From NCBI GenBank assembly GCA_020633325.1, contig JACKDX010000001.1:992001-1056000 (forward strand): 64,000 bases of DNA, written 5' to 3'. This DNA is from Myxococcales bacterium (GTDB lineage: Bacteria > Myxococcota_A > Polyangia > Polyangiales > GCA-016699535). How positions within the stretch are numbered: the first letter of the stretch is position 1; every line of letters begins with the position of its first letter. A program made the translations under genes and the position numbers. This document shows positions 1 through 9,623 of the stretch, piece by piece. A model generated the notes under the pieces. That model saw only the letters and a program-made list of their open reading frames with translations. It made no database searches and was not told where the DNA came from.

Positions 1-138
1 TGGGGTTGTCGATAAGTTCGCGAACACTTTGGTACGAAATGAAAGTGCAGCGTCGAGCAAGCGAGCACAACCATTTATACCGAGAGTCTGGAGTCGCCGT
101 CGTCTTGTCCTTGGGTGGCGAAATGACTGTGCGTGGGT

Positions 139-1581
139 TCAGGAGCGCCAGCCGCCGCCAAGCGAGTGGTAGAGATCGACCATGGCATGGAACTGCTGTG
201 TTTTGGTCTCGAGCAGCTCCATTTCGGCTTCGAGGGAATCTCGACGGGTCAAAAGGACTTCCATGTAGTCGGCACGCGCCGACTGAAACAGGACATTGGA
301 GATGTCGATGGATCGAGCGAGTGCTTGCACCTGTTGCGCACGAAGCTCGTAGCTTTTTTGCAAATTGCCGATTTTGGCCAGTTGGTTCGCGACGTCGGTG
401 AAGGCCTGTAGCAAGATGCGTTCAAAGTTGAATACGGCCTGCAGTTGCCGGGCATTGGCCGAACGATATTGCGCGGAAATGGCTTGTCGGTTGAGAAGGG
501 GAGCCACGAGCCCGCCGGCCAGGTTGTAGATGAGCGAATCGGGAGTGTCTACCAAGTGGGCGGCGTTGAATGATCGATATCCCACCTCTGCGTCGATGAA
601 GAGTGAAGGATAGAATGCCGCTCTGGCTGAGGATACGTCCAGTTTTGCCGCGGCAAGCTCGAGCTCGGCTTGTCTCACGTCAGGACGATTTTGAAGAAGC
701 TCTGACGGAAGGCCTGCATGAAGAAGCTTGGGCGAGCGTTCGTTGAAAGCGCTCGAGGCGCGCTTCACATGCTGCGGAAAGCGACCGACCAAAAAGTTGA
801 TACGGTTTTCCGTCTGAATCTGGGCTTGGTTCAAGTCATAGAGCCGGCTCTTATTCTTCAAGACCTCGGCTTCGAATCTTTGTACCGCGAGTTCGGTGAC
901 TCTGGCGGCGATTTTTTCAAGCTTCACCACCTCGAGGGCACTGGCTTGGATGTCGATATTGCGTTTTAGGATCGCGATGCGATTGTCTATTGCCATCAGT
1001 TCGTAATAGGACCTAGCAATCTCGGCTATGATTTGTGTCGTCATGAAGTTTCTGGCTTCGATACTTGCCAGGAAGCGAAGATCGGCGGCTTTGGCAGCAT
1101 TCCTTAGCTTTTTCCATACGTCGACTTCCCATGAGCCCCTGAGTCCGAAGTTGAAATCGCCGAGATGCTCGGGCAATCCATGCGCTTCGTCGCTGGCGCC
1201 CTGGCTCGTGTGCTTGCCGACCTTTTCGATGCCCGCGCCAAGCTCGGCATTGAGCTTGGGCGCGTATTCGCCGCGCCTTGCGGAGATCTCGGTCTGTGCA
1301 ATGATAATCTCCTGCATTCTAAGGTTGAGCTCCTGATTGTTTTTGAGGGCAGTCGTTATCAGAAACTGAAGCTCGACACTGTCGAACAGCTCTTTCCACT
1401 TCGCCATGGCGGCACTGGTTGTCTTCAGTTGCTGGGGGGAGCTCCGATACGCGGGAGGAACACGTCTGTTGGGCTCTCTCGGTAGATTGCCGCCGAGCGA
1501 CGGGACGCATCCACTGCCCGCTCCGAACGTAAGTGCAAGAGAGAGAAACACGCACGGACCGGCGAGAAGTCGCTTAGACAT
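139..1581 (-). CDS. RND efflux outer-membrane factor lipoprotein (OprM/NodT family)
   Basis: Outer-membrane channel of a tripartite efflux system; it closes the operon with the adaptor and pump upstream. The product is about 480 residues, normal for the family. It begins with a lipoprotein signal (MSKRLLAG, hydrophobic core, lipobox GSGC), followed by two related OEP halves of long helices (for instance the QNRPDVRQAELELAAA region). I chose the ATG at 1581 because it overlaps the pump stop codon by 8 bases and puts the charged residues right before the hydrophobic core; a GGAGG lies 12 bases upstream. A longer reading from 1611 adds only ten residues. Substrate cannot be read from the sequence. 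Confidence 0.93.
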   Translation of the reverse strand: MSKRLLAGPCVFLSLALTFGAGSGCVPSLGGNLPREPNRRVPPAYRSSPQQLKTTSAAMAKWKELFDSVELQFLITTALKNNQELNLRMQEIIIAQTEISARRGEYAPKLNAELGAGIEKVGKHTSQGASDEAHGLPEHLGDFNFGLRGSWEVDVWKKLRNAAKAADLRFLASIEARNFMTTQIIAEIARSYYELMAIDNRIAILKRNIDIQASALEVVKLEKIAARVTELAVQRFEAEVLKNKSRLYDLNQAQIQTENRINFLVGRFPQHVKRASSAFNERSPKLLHAGLPSELLQNRPDVRQAELELAAAKLDVSSARAAFYPSLFIDAEVGYRSFNAAHLVDTPDSLIYNLAGGLVAPLLNRQAISAQYRSANARQLQAVFNFERILLQAFTDVANQLAKIGNLQKSYELRAQQVQALARSIDISNVLFQSARADYMEVLLTRRDSLEAEMELLETKTQQFHAMVDLYHSLGGGWRS

Positions 1582-4500
1582 GGTGAGCCACATCCTCCGT
1601 AAGCGGCTCATCTTCCTCGTCTCTTATGAGCTGCTTGCCTTGTGTGAGTGTGCCGAAGACGAAGTACAAGCCGGGAATAACAACGACGCCAAAAATGGTA
1701 CCAAAAAGCATTCCGCCGAGAGCAGAGGCCCCGATGGTGCGATTGCCCACTGCCCCTGGGCCAGTCGCCAAAACCAGGGGTATCAGGCCGGCGATAAATG
1801 CCAAAGAGGTCATTAAGATCGGCCTAAACCGCACTTTGGCTCCTTCGATCGCAGCCATGGCGACGGACATGCCTTGTCGGTTTTTCTGCACTGCGAACTC
1901 GACGATAAGGACGGCATTCTTACCAAGCAGACCCACCAGCATCACCAAGCCGACCTGCGCGTATATGTCGTTCGCGAGTCCTAGGATCTTGAGCATGAGA
2001 AACGAACCAAACACGCCCGCGGGTAACGAAAGAATCACGGCAAGCGGAAGCAGGAAGCTTTCGTATTGTGCGGCTAGCACCAAATAGACGAAGAGTAAAA
2101 CAAGCGAAAAGATAAACAGCGCTTCGTTTCCGCGTTTCGCCTCATCGAACGAAAGCCCTTCCCAGGCTATGTCGTAGCCTCTGGGTAAGGTCGCTCTGGC
2201 TACGTCTTTGACTGCGTCGATTGCTTCTCCGCTCGTATATCCTTCTGCAGGCTCGCCCCGAATGGCTGAGGAGTTGTACATGTTGTAGCGCGTGATTTCG
2301 TTCGGCCCCTGAGTCTTTTTGAGAGACATGAAAGCCGCGTAAGGCACCATCTCCCCTTGGTCGTTCTTCACATAGTAGTTTAGGAGATCGGAAGGAAGGC
2401 GCCGAAACTCGGGGGCGGCCTGAGTATAAACCTTGAAATAGTTGCCGAAGCGAATGAATCCCTGCTCGTATGTGCTTCCGATAAGTATATCCAAATTATC
2501 CATGGCCTTCTTAATTGAAACACCCTTTTGCATCGCCATCTCGTTGTCAATAACTAGCTCGTATTGAGGGTAGTTGGCGGCGAAGAAGGTGAAGAGGCCG
2601 GTCAACTCTCTGCGCTTACGTAAGTTCGCCATGAACTCTTTGTTGATACGATCGAAGTCCTGATAGTCGATCTCGTTATTCTTATCCAGCAGGCGGAGCG
2701 CAAAGCCGCTGGCGGCACCGTAACCAGGCACAGCGGGCGGCTCGAAAAATTCAATAATAGCGCCGACATCTTTTGATTTTTTTTCGAGGTCTTCGATTAT
2801 CTCCGTCACAGAGCGGCTGCGCTCTGACCAACTCTTTAGATTGATGAGACAGGTGCCTGCGTTTGAACCACGCCCTTCGGTAAGGATTTCGTAGCCCGCC
2901 AAAGACGAGACTGATTCCACACCCTCGACCTTTTCGGCAATGCCTTGCAGCTCTCGGGCAACGTCGTTGGTGCGTTCCAAGGTGGCGCCGGGAGGCGTTT
3001 GAATGATCGCGTAGATCATACCCTGGTCCTCATTGGGCACGAATCCCGCAGGAAGCACTTGGTTGACTGCGGAGATCCCAAGGCAAAACAAAAGTAGCAT
3101 GCCGAGCGTCAAAGTCCTGCGGTCGACGATGCGCTTTAGCGCGGTGACGTAAAAGCCGGTCCCCCGCTCGAAAGACCGATTAAACCACGCAAGAAATATG
3201 CCTATCGGCGTGCGCGTCTGTCGCTTGCCGTGCGTGTTTTTAAGGATCATAGCGCAGAGGACTGGCGTCAATGTCAACGCGACTACGCCTGAAATGACGA
3301 TCGATGTGGCCATGGTGATCGAAAATTGCCGATAGAAAATGCCCACCGGCCCAGTCATGAACGCCACCGGCACGAATACGGCTGTCATCATGAGAGTGAT
3401 GGCGATGACGGCGCCGCTGATTTCTCCCATCACCTTCGCGACAGCGTTGTAGGGGGACAGGTGTTCTTCTGCCATTTTCGCATGCACGGCCTCGACGACA
3501 ACGATTGCATTGTCGACGACGATGCCGATCGAAAGAACGAGCGCGAATAATGTAATAAGGTTGATGGTGATGCCGAACACCTGCATGAATACAAAGGAGC
3601 CGATGAGCGACACCGGAACTGCCAGCGTCGGAATCAGCGTGGAACGCCAGTCCCCCAAGAAAAGAAAAACGACCAGGGCCACCAAAACAAAGGCCTCGCC
3701 CAAGGTATGCAATACCTTTTCAATGGAGGCATCAAGGAAGCTTGAGACATCGTAATTGATGCGGTAGTCCATGCCGTCCGGGAATGAGCTTCGCTTGAGT
3801 TCCTCGAGCTTGGCCTTGACATCGGCGATGACTTCGCTGGCATTGCTGCCATAGGTTTGCTTCAGCACGATGGCCGCCGAAGGCCGCCCGTCCAAGTTGG
3901 AATATATGTCGAAAAACTCACTTCCGAGCTCAATCTTCGACACGTCTTTAAGCCTTAGCAACTCCCCGTCCGGATTCGCCCTGAGGATAATGTTCTCGTA
4001 TTGCTCGGGCTTGTTAAATCGGCCTTCATAGACCAGCACATATTCTAGTGCCTGGGACACCTTTCCAGATGCCTGCCCTAGCCGGCCGGGTCTTCCGATG
4101 ACACTCTGCTCGTCGATGGCCTGCATGACGTCTTCGGTTGAAATGCTGTACGCTCGCATGCGGTCTGGATTGAGCCACACACGCATAGCGTACTGGCGTG
4201 AACCTAGTATTCGGGTTTGCGCGATGCCTCTTATGCGGGCGAGCTCGGGCAGCAGATTCACATTGGCGAAATTATAGAGAAATTTTTGATCCGCAGATTT
4301 TTCCGAGCTGAACAAGTTTACGTACATCAACATACTGGGTTGCACTTTGTTGACGATGACGCCTTCAAGCTGCACCAGAGCGGGCAGACGGCTCATCACT
4401 TGGTCGACTCTATTTTTCACGTTGACCACGGCTTGGTTTTCGTCCGTGCCAAGCTCAAAAATGACTTGAATCGTAGCTTCGCCGGCGCTCGTGGCATCTG

Positions 4501-4744
4501 ACATCATGTAACTCATGCCCGGGACGCCGTTGATTGCGCGCTCCAAGGTAATCAGAGAGGACTGCACCAACACATCGGCGCTGGATCCTGGGAAGTCCAG
4601 CGACACGATGACGCGTGGAGGTGAGATTTCGGGAAATTGCGATACAGGTCGGGATCGCATCGCCAGCAGGCCAAGAAACGCGATAGTGATGGACAGTACT
4701 ATCGCCAAGACCGGCCGGTGTATGAATTTCCCCGTGAGGCTCAT
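1574..4744 (-). CDS. RND efflux pump, HAE-1 (AcrB-like) inner-membrane transporter
   Basis: Proton-driven drug or hydrophobe/amphiphile exporter of the inner membrane, 1056 residues, the usual AcrB length. TM1 lies near residues 10-30, with two large periplasmic loops and a second-half TM block. The TM4 relay motif reads GIVVDNAIVVVE (Asp411-Asn412), where AcrB has Asp407-Asp408; the TM10 lysine is present in GLLGKNAVLIVEFA. Its start overlaps the adaptor stop as ATGA, and its stop overlaps the outer-membrane factor start, so the three genes are translationally coupled. Family is certain; the altered relay residue is unusual against AcrB and its effect is unknown. Confidence 0.96.
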   Translation of the reverse strand: MSLTGKFIHRPVLAIVLSITIAFLGLLAMRSRPVSQFPEISPPRVIVSLDFPGSSADVLVQSSLITLERAINGVPGMSYMMSDATSAGEATIQVIFELGTDENQAVVNVKNRVDQVMSRLPALVQLEGVIVNKVQPSMLMYVNLFSSEKSADQKFLYNFANVNLLPELARIRGIAQTRILGSRQYAMRVWLNPDRMRAYSISTEDVMQAIDEQSVIGRPGRLGQASGKVSQALEYVLVYEGRFNKPEQYENIILRANPDGELLRLKDVSKIELGSEFFDIYSNLDGRPSAAIVLKQTYGSNASEVIADVKAKLEELKRSSFPDGMDYRINYDVSSFLDASIEKVLHTLGEAFVLVALVVFLFLGDWRSTLIPTLAVPVSLIGSFVFMQVFGITINLITLFALVLSIGIVVDNAIVVVEAVHAKMAEEHLSPYNAVAKVMGEISGAVIAITLMMTAVFVPVAFMTGPVGIFYRQFSITMATSIVISGVVALTLTPVLCAMILKNTHGKRQTRTPIGIFLAWFNRSFERGTGFYVTALKRIVDRRTLTLGMLLLFCLGISAVNQVLPAGFVPNEDQGMIYAIIQTPPGATLERTNDVARELQGIAEKVEGVESVSSLAGYEILTEGRGSNAGTCLINLKSWSERSRSVTEIIEDLEKKSKDVGAIIEFFEPPAVPGYGAASGFALRLLDKNNEIDYQDFDRINKEFMANLRKRRELTGLFTFFAANYPQYELVIDNEMAMQKGVSIKKAMDNLDILIGSTYEQGFIRFGNYFKVYTQAAPEFRRLPSDLLNYYVKNDQGEMVPYAAFMSLKKTQGPNEITRYNMYNSSAIRGEPAEGYTSGEAIDAVKDVARATLPRGYDIAWEGLSFDEAKRGNEALFIFSLVLLFVYLVLAAQYESFLLPLAVILSLPAGVFGSFLMLKILGLANDIYAQVGLVMLVGLLGKNAVLIVEFAVQKNRQGMSVAMAAIEGAKVRFRPILMTSLAFIAGLIPLVLATGPGAVGNRTIGASALGGMLFGTIFGVVVIPGLYFVFGTLTQGKQLIRDEEDEPLTEDVAHHV

Positions 4745-5826
4745 TCTGCCGGCACCTTGAGATTTGCGAGTACCGTCGATGAGGGCTGGTAGTCGGGCTG
4801 AATTTTTACCCCGTCGTGCACTTTGCGAAGGCCCTCGACCAGCACCAGATCTTGCGCGCCGATACCGCCTGCGACGGCGTAAATCTGCGGCATCTCCGCT
4901 GCAATCGTGATGGGCCGGGAATGAACAACGTGTTTCTTGTCCACCACAAACACAAACTTCTTATCCAAGATATCAAAGGTGGCTTTTTGGGGAATGAGCA
5001 GCGCATTTTTGAGCGGTACGCTCATAACGATATTGCCGGTTTCTCCATGACGAAGCAGGCCGTCGGGGTTTGAGAAAGTCGCGCGGAATGCAATGTTGCC
5101 TGTCTCGCTATTGAAGTCTGATTCAATCGTTTCGACCTTACCAGGTTGATTGAAAAGCTCTCCATTGGCCATGATAAGTTTTACCGGAGCGAGCACGCCA
5201 TGTGCGCTCTGGGATTTGTATTTGAGATATTCGCTTTCACTGACATTGAAGTAGACCCACATGGTGCTGTTGTCGGACATGGTCGTGAGCAAATCGCCTT
5301 CATCAACGAGACTGCCAGTACGCACGTTGAAGCGCCCCATCAGTCCGTCAAAGGGCGCGCGAATCTCAGTGAGAGACCGGTGGGTGGCCGCTAGCGACAA
5401 GTGTGCTTTGGCGGTGTTGACTCTCGCGTTGGCCATGGCAAGTTCGTTGGGCGAGACCACACTCTTGTCAGCGAGAATTTTGGTGTTGTTGTATTCGATT
5501 TCGGATAGCTGTGCTTCTGCGGCGGCCTTCTGGACTTCGGCCTGATAGAGTAGGGGTAGGATTTGAAACATCTTTTCCCCTTTCTTAATGCGCTGGCCTT
5601 CGTCGACGAAAATCTCCTGGATGTACCCGCGCTCCAGGGCCCGCAGCTCGATGTGCTGAATTGCGCGAATCTGCGCAACGTACTCCCTCGTTAGCTCGGT
5701 ATCGGTGCGCAAAGGGTGAGCCACGAGCAACTTGGGCTTTTCGGCCACTTCGTGGTGATCGCGCTCGCAACCGGCGGACACGAGAAGCGTCAGCGAAATA
5801 AGAAATAGGGAAACTTTGTACATCAT
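4741..5826 (-). CDS. RND efflux periplasmic adaptor lipoprotein (MFP/AcrA-like)
   Basis: Membrane fusion protein linking pump and outer-membrane channel, about 361 residues. A lipoprotein signal (MMYKVSLFLISL, lipobox VSAGC) anchors it in the inner membrane. The order is AcrA-like: beta-barrel start, lipoyl half (ALERGYIQEIFVDEGQRIKKG), short alpha-hairpin (about residues 85-140), second lipoyl half (RAPFDGLMGRFNVRTG), then barrel and membrane-proximal domains. Two adjacent ATG codons (5826, 5823) are possible starts; an upstream in-frame extension to 5901 has no signal-like features and is rejected. It is first in the efflux operon. No regulator gene is visible next to it. Confidence 0.94.
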   Translation of the reverse strand: MMYKVSLFLISLTLLVSAGCERDHHEVAEKPKLLVAHPLRTDTELTREYVAQIRAIQHIELRALERGYIQEIFVDEGQRIKKGEKMFQILPLLYQAEVQKAAAEAQLSEIEYNNTKILADKSVVSPNELAMANARVNTAKAHLSLAATHRSLTEIRAPFDGLMGRFNVRTGSLVDEGDLLTTMSDNSTMWVYFNVSESEYLKYKSQSAHGVLAPVKLIMANGELFNQPGKVETIESDFNSETGNIAFRATFSNPDGLLRHGETGNIVMSVPLKNALLIPQKATFDILDKKFVFVVDKKHVVHSRPITIAAEMPQIYAVAGGIGAQDLVLVEGLRKVHDGVKIQPDYQPSSTVLANLKVPAE

Positions 5827-6011
5827 AATAATCCAGGTCTTTGACGCAAAAAAAAGCAGTAAATCAGCAGGGCTACATGGGAGAGAAAGACCCTGGACCA
5901 CGGAGCCGACGCGTGGCCTAGGGTGAGCGTCAGGGCGTGACGCTGTAGAGCACCGGCAAACAGCATTCTGAAGCGACCACCACTAGCTACGGCCGCTCGA
6001 AGACCGCTGTT

Positions 6012-6452
6012 TTAAGCGGGTGGCCCGCGGGGAAATCTCGCGGTGAAGGCCCAGGAGGATCCAAGCGGCGCATACGCATCGTACCAACTGCCTGCAGCGC
6101 TCGGCCATGTCTTTATGAAAAGGGCTAAGGCGACTGTGTCGTCATCAGACAGCGGATCGGTGCCGTCCGGATCCGTCTCGCCATATATCCCAGAGTCGGG
6201 AAGCAGCTCATCGCTCCCAAGGGGCGGGGATACATCTACCGTTTCTTCTCCCATCTTTGCGATGGCTTCCAGGAGATTGGTGTTCGCTTGCTCGAGCTCG
6301 TCCCTGGCCTCCATGGCAAGGAAAGTGGGCGTCGTCGATATGCCGAGGGCCGTCAATGCGAATAGCAGGCATCCTGCAAGCCACAGCGACTTGGGGCGCG
6401 AAGGCTTTGTACCGTCGCCTGGTTCCAGTGGCATGTTACTCGCAAGGGACAT
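6012..6452 (-). CDS. Hypothetical single-TM protein
   Basis: I do not recognise this gene. The 146-residue product has one hydrophobic segment (SLWLAGCLLFALTALGI, about residues 22-38), then a short helix rich in Glu and Gln, then an acidic Asp/Pro/Gly stretch ending in a Trp-rich tail. Its codon choice looks protein-like. No clear ribosome site supports any start; ATG 6452 and ATG 6434 are both possible, and an open frame continues to 6596. A plus-strand open frame of similar length overlaps it but reads as low-complexity Ser/Arg. It lies alone between the efflux operon and another small gene on the opposite strand. Confidence 0.45.
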   Translation of the reverse strand: MSLASNMPLEPGDGTKPSRPKSLWLAGCLLFALTALGISTTPTFLAMEARDELEQANTNLLEAIAKMGEETVDVSPPLGSDELLPDSGIYGETDPDGTDPLSDDDTVALALFIKTWPSAAGSWYDAYAPLGSSWAFTARFPRGPPA

Positions 6453-6659
6453 TTGGCGGCGTATGGTAGATGCATTGAACCCTCGAAGCAACTCTCCGGT
6501 CAGCGGGGAGGCACGCGCCAAGCTGCTTTGACGTGACACCCGAGCCCGGGCGGGTTGCACCCCGGAGCGGCATCGCGCCAATATTCCGTTGAACACCCAC
6601 GCTTCGTGCAGCGCTCTTCAGCCATAGTAAGCCCCTATCCCGAGACTCCTGACCATCCC

Positions 6660-6893
6660 ATGCACAAGAGGCTCACGGTGGCTGAGTTTGCGGAAGAGGG
6701 GTTGCCAGTGTGGGCCGCGGGTGCGCGAGGGGTTTATCCTGAGTTTACCTTCGATGTCGACAGCCTGCTGGCGCTTGCCCCTTCGCTCCTTTGCGAAGCC
6801 TCCGAACTCGTCGAACGTGAGGATATCGACGATCTCACGGTACTCATGTTTTCCGCATTCATCGACGACTGCGCGATGGGAGCTGGACTTTAG
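6660..6893 (+). CDS. Small hypothetical acidic protein
   Basis: Short possible gene of 77 residues starting MHKRLTVAEFAEEG, with acidic amphipathic helices (LLCEASELVEREDIDDL). It has no signal peptide, no membrane segment and no cysteine pairs. Codon composition resembles the neighbours, but there is no convincing ribosome site, the frame is open further upstream to 6555, and a minus-strand frame overlaps it. Function unknown; it could be a chance frame. Confidence 0.35.
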   Translation: MHKRLTVAEFAEEGLPVWAAGARGVYPEFTFDVDSLLALAPSLLCEASELVEREDIDDLTVLMFSAFIDDCAMGAGL

Positions 6894-6985
6894 CCACCCC
6901 CTACTAAATCGGCGCACCCCAATCCGTATTTTGAAGGCATAAAAAGCGTCAACGCGCAGCGGTGGCTTGAGCTAGCGCAAGCAGG

Positions 6986-8833
6986 TCACCGCGAATAAAA
7001 CATGCGGTTGTGATATCGAGAGGTGAAATTTACCTTGCGAGCCCAGCGGGCCAAATCTACGCCCATTTGAATGGGGACTTTTTCGCGCGCCATCATGTGA
7101 CTCATGGTCATGTTCAGCCGAAGATCAGCGCGATAGTTGCTCGCCTCTTCGATCAACAGATCTTTCTTGTCTCGTATGAAATCGCGCTGCCACCAGGGAA
7201 CAAAAGGCAGAGCATACACCCAATGCATCGGTGGGTTCATCGTCTGATCGGGATCGACCGTGTGTGAAACGTCGAGCAAAAAATCTTGCAGTTCGACATC
7301 ATCAAGCGCCTCGAAAGCTTGAGCCCCTATCGACGCTACATAGGTACTCGCCTCGGAGTTGGCGTCATCATTGGTTACAAACGCATCCAAAGACACTGGC
7401 ATGCCCTGAGGAGTGTACATGACGTACTCTGAATTCTGAATCCACATCAGCATTGTTTCGAGCAACGCCTCTTGGTTTAGAAAATCGGGGCGATTGTATT
7501 CTTGGTAGATGCGAATTTCATATCCATAGCGGTCGCCGCCATAGATGAAAGGCGTTCGGAACGGAACGTAACGATAGGTAAAAGCAGCCGCGGGCTCTTC
7601 CCCTCCTGTCAGCAGCTTTTTCTCGAACGCATTTGCCTCTCCCTCCGTCAGAGGGCGAAAGCCACGATGCTGCGTCGTGTAGTTGGCCTGCTTAATTTTG
7701 GAAAGCTGCTCAAAAAATGCCTGTTCATTGGCCCACATCAACAACGCAGCATATCGACGTGCATGATAAGGTATCATATTAGTGCGCGGAAAGCTTAAAT
7801 GCGTGTGCACGGCGATATCGTGAAGATGACTATTTAAGTCTGCAAGCGTCGCCTTCCAGCTAGTGAGTGACTTAAACAAATGGGAGGTGCTTATTTTGAC
7901 CTCAACGCGTCGCTGAGTTTCCACATCCATCGTGTCGGCAAGGTACTCGGGAGCTTCGTGCGTCTTTTTCCAGCCAAACAGTTGCTTTGCGCTGGGCTCT
8001 GCCGGGTGCGGATGATCATCATACCGATCCGCAACTACTTTGACGTCTGCATATAGCCGCTGGACACGTTGCTCCGGCGCGCCAGCAAGCCATTCATCTT
8101 CGCTATAGTCTGCTTCTGGATAGAACCAGCGGCTAACGACCGCGACGGCTTCGGTTTCGATGTCAGCTCCCAGCCAGACCGCGGTCGCTTCCGTGCGTTC
8201 CGACGGAGGTATGTGCGCTGCAAATATCAGTTGGTCAGGATCGACAAGATCAGCGTCCGCTACAATAGTTTCGTCCGTTGGAAAGAAGCAATGCTCGCTT
8301 GCGAAATACAGTCCGCCGGGTTTAATGAATATTTCAAAAGGCTGACCGTAACTCACACGACTATACATCCCCGAAACCAGGCCTGTCGTATGAAGTCTGT
8401 TTGTATTGTTATAGTTAGAGAGCATGGGGCAGCTAGCAAGACGATAAGGGCTTGAGATAAAATCCTGCTCTCGCAGTTCAGATGGGTCTGGCCGCACATT
8501 TTTTGTTGGAACCAATACAATGGGGGACAAATCAATCACTTCAAGCTGCTGAAGCTGTCCGTCGGCAGACACTTGGATCGGCGGTAGCTCAAAATAGCGA
8601 CGTGCAGGGCTCAGGGAGTTAAGGACGGTGTTGGACTTTACAAATACGCCACGGTCATCAATGTACCAAAATGGCGTCGCCTCACTTAAGTTTGCCTCTT
8701 GGCTGGTTAGCTGAGTGACGCTTTGAGTGTCACGCAAGGACTCGAAGTCGGACCCTCCGCCGCAGGCACCAATAATAAATAGTATGCTGGATATCAGCCC
8801 TCCCAAAGGGCGCCTTGTTTTGAACTCGCACAT
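6986..8833 (-). CDS. Large orphan lipoprotein, paralogue of the one at 15913-17706
   Basis: Unrecognised 615-residue lipoprotein. The N-terminus has a basic patch, a hydrophobic core (LISSILFII) and a lipobox ending GAC followed by GGGSD. The rest is soluble, rich in Tyr, Phe and Trp, with no repeat I can name. Around residues 135-250 it shares a spaced pattern with the lipoprotein at 15913: a CP pair, a GM, GG then AS then C, QL-FA, and GA-E...SE-EW. The ATG at 8833 is preceded by AGAAGG ten bases away; a TTG two codons upstream is also possible. It is transcribed alone, with a gene-free 278-base region behind it. Likely an outer-membrane surface or periplasmic protein; no function inferred. 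Confidence 0.85.
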   Translation of the reverse strand: MCEFKTRRPLGGLISSILFIIGACGGGSDFESLRDTQSVTQLTSQEANLSEATPFWYIDDRGVFVKSNTVLNSLSPARRYFELPPIQVSADGQLQQLEVIDLSPIVLVPTKNVRPDPSELREQDFISSPYRLASCPMLSNYNNTNRLHTTGLVSGMYSRVSYGQPFEIFIKPGGLYFASEHCFFPTDETIVADADLVDPDQLIFAAHIPPSERTEATAVWLGADIETEAVAVVSRWFYPEADYSEDEWLAGAPEQRVQRLYADVKVVADRYDDHPHPAEPSAKQLFGWKKTHEAPEYLADTMDVETQRRVEVKISTSHLFKSLTSWKATLADLNSHLHDIAVHTHLSFPRTNMIPYHARRYAALLMWANEQAFFEQLSKIKQANYTTQHRGFRPLTEGEANAFEKKLLTGGEEPAAAFTYRYVPFRTPFIYGGDRYGYEIRIYQEYNRPDFLNQEALLETMLMWIQNSEYVMYTPQGMPVSLDAFVTNDDANSEASTYVASIGAQAFEALDDVELQDFLLDVSHTVDPDQTMNPPMHWVYALPFVPWWQRDFIRDKKDLLIEEASNYRADLRLNMTMSHMMAREKVPIQMGVDLARWARKVNFTSRYHNRMFYSR

Positions 8834-9111
8834 GTGCAAAAGACCTTCTCATGGTGGGCTAGCACGAGATAGCTGGCAGTCAAGCTTTGAAATGTTGCCC
8901 TGGGTTATGGCCTCCCCCATAGAGTACGGCTACTTTTGTGCTACGTATTTTCCGTTGACTAGTTTGCCTATCCATGTATGGACGGTGCTGGCCTATGACC
9001 GCATCGTGTTCTTCTACACCACATGGTTGTAAGCAATTGTTAGATGCCACCGACTATGGAAGGTTTGTTTTGAGAGAACTCAGACCCGAGCGGAAGGGAG
9101 GTTCGCGAGAG

Positions 9112-9498
9112 TTAGCTGCTTTTGCCGTCGTGGCGGGTGACAGTAAGCGAGTCGATATCAACGCCGTCTAAACAGCGCACGTTGATAGAATACATCTCGC
9201 TTCCGTCAGGTTTCTTCCCCGATCCGAAGGAAGAGGTGCCGCAGGTCTTGCAAAATAGATGATGAATGGAGCGGGTGTTGAATTGATAGTCGCTCAGTTG
9301 GTCTTTGCCCGCGAGCAACTGAAAGTCGCTGGGGGGCACAAAGGTGAGCAAATACCCGCGTTTGGAACAGATCGAACAATTGCACGAGATGACGGGTCTC
9401 AGGTCCGTCTGAGCTTCGTAGCGCACGGCGCCGCAGTGGCACCCGCCCGTGTAGGTTTTCGGAGACGTGGCGCTGTTTTGCACAGCTGCACTATACAT
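9112..9498 (-). CDS. GFA/CENP-V (Mss4-like) zinc-binding protein
   Basis: Small zinc protein of the GFA superfamily, named after glutathione-dependent formaldehyde-activating enzyme. The 128-residue chain carries the family's metal ligands: CHC near residues 20-22 (GGCHCGAVRYE), CNCSIC at 39-44 and CKTCG at 83-87. The length matches one GFA domain. The ATG at 9498 is chosen because the 32 residues coded upstream are not family-like. It lies divergent to the DMT-type gene at 9624. Most members of this superfamily have no proven reaction, so the formaldehyde role should not be assumed. Confidence 0.87.
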   Translation of the reverse strand: MYSAAVQNSATSPKTYTGGCHCGAVRYEAQTDLRPVISCNCSICSKRGYLLTFVPPSDFQLLAGKDQLSDYQFNTRSIHHLFCKTCGTSSFGSGKKPDGSEMYSINVRCLDGVDIDSLTVTRHDGKSS

Positions 9499-9623
9499 CG
9501 CCAGAGGCGATTTTGTAAATCTTCCCTGAGCTCGATCCCCACAAGCCTTGCAGCGAAGCCGTGAAATGACGTCGGAATAGGCCCGCTTGCGCAAAAAAGG
9601 CGCCCGACATAAACCATGGCGCC

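Noticed and set aside
1..138. Open frame at the left edge (6-401 plus)
   Set aside because: Mostly antisense to the outer-membrane factor gene; the first 138 bases show no independent feature.
6043..6531. 162-codon plus-strand frame
   Set aside because: Ser/Arg-rich low-complexity reading opposite a frame with a clear TM helix; no ribosome site.
8840..9032. Plus-strand frame ending at 9032 with a hydrophobic tail
   Set aside because: Its first half overlaps the lipoprotein gene antisense, it has no ribosome site and no recognisable domain.
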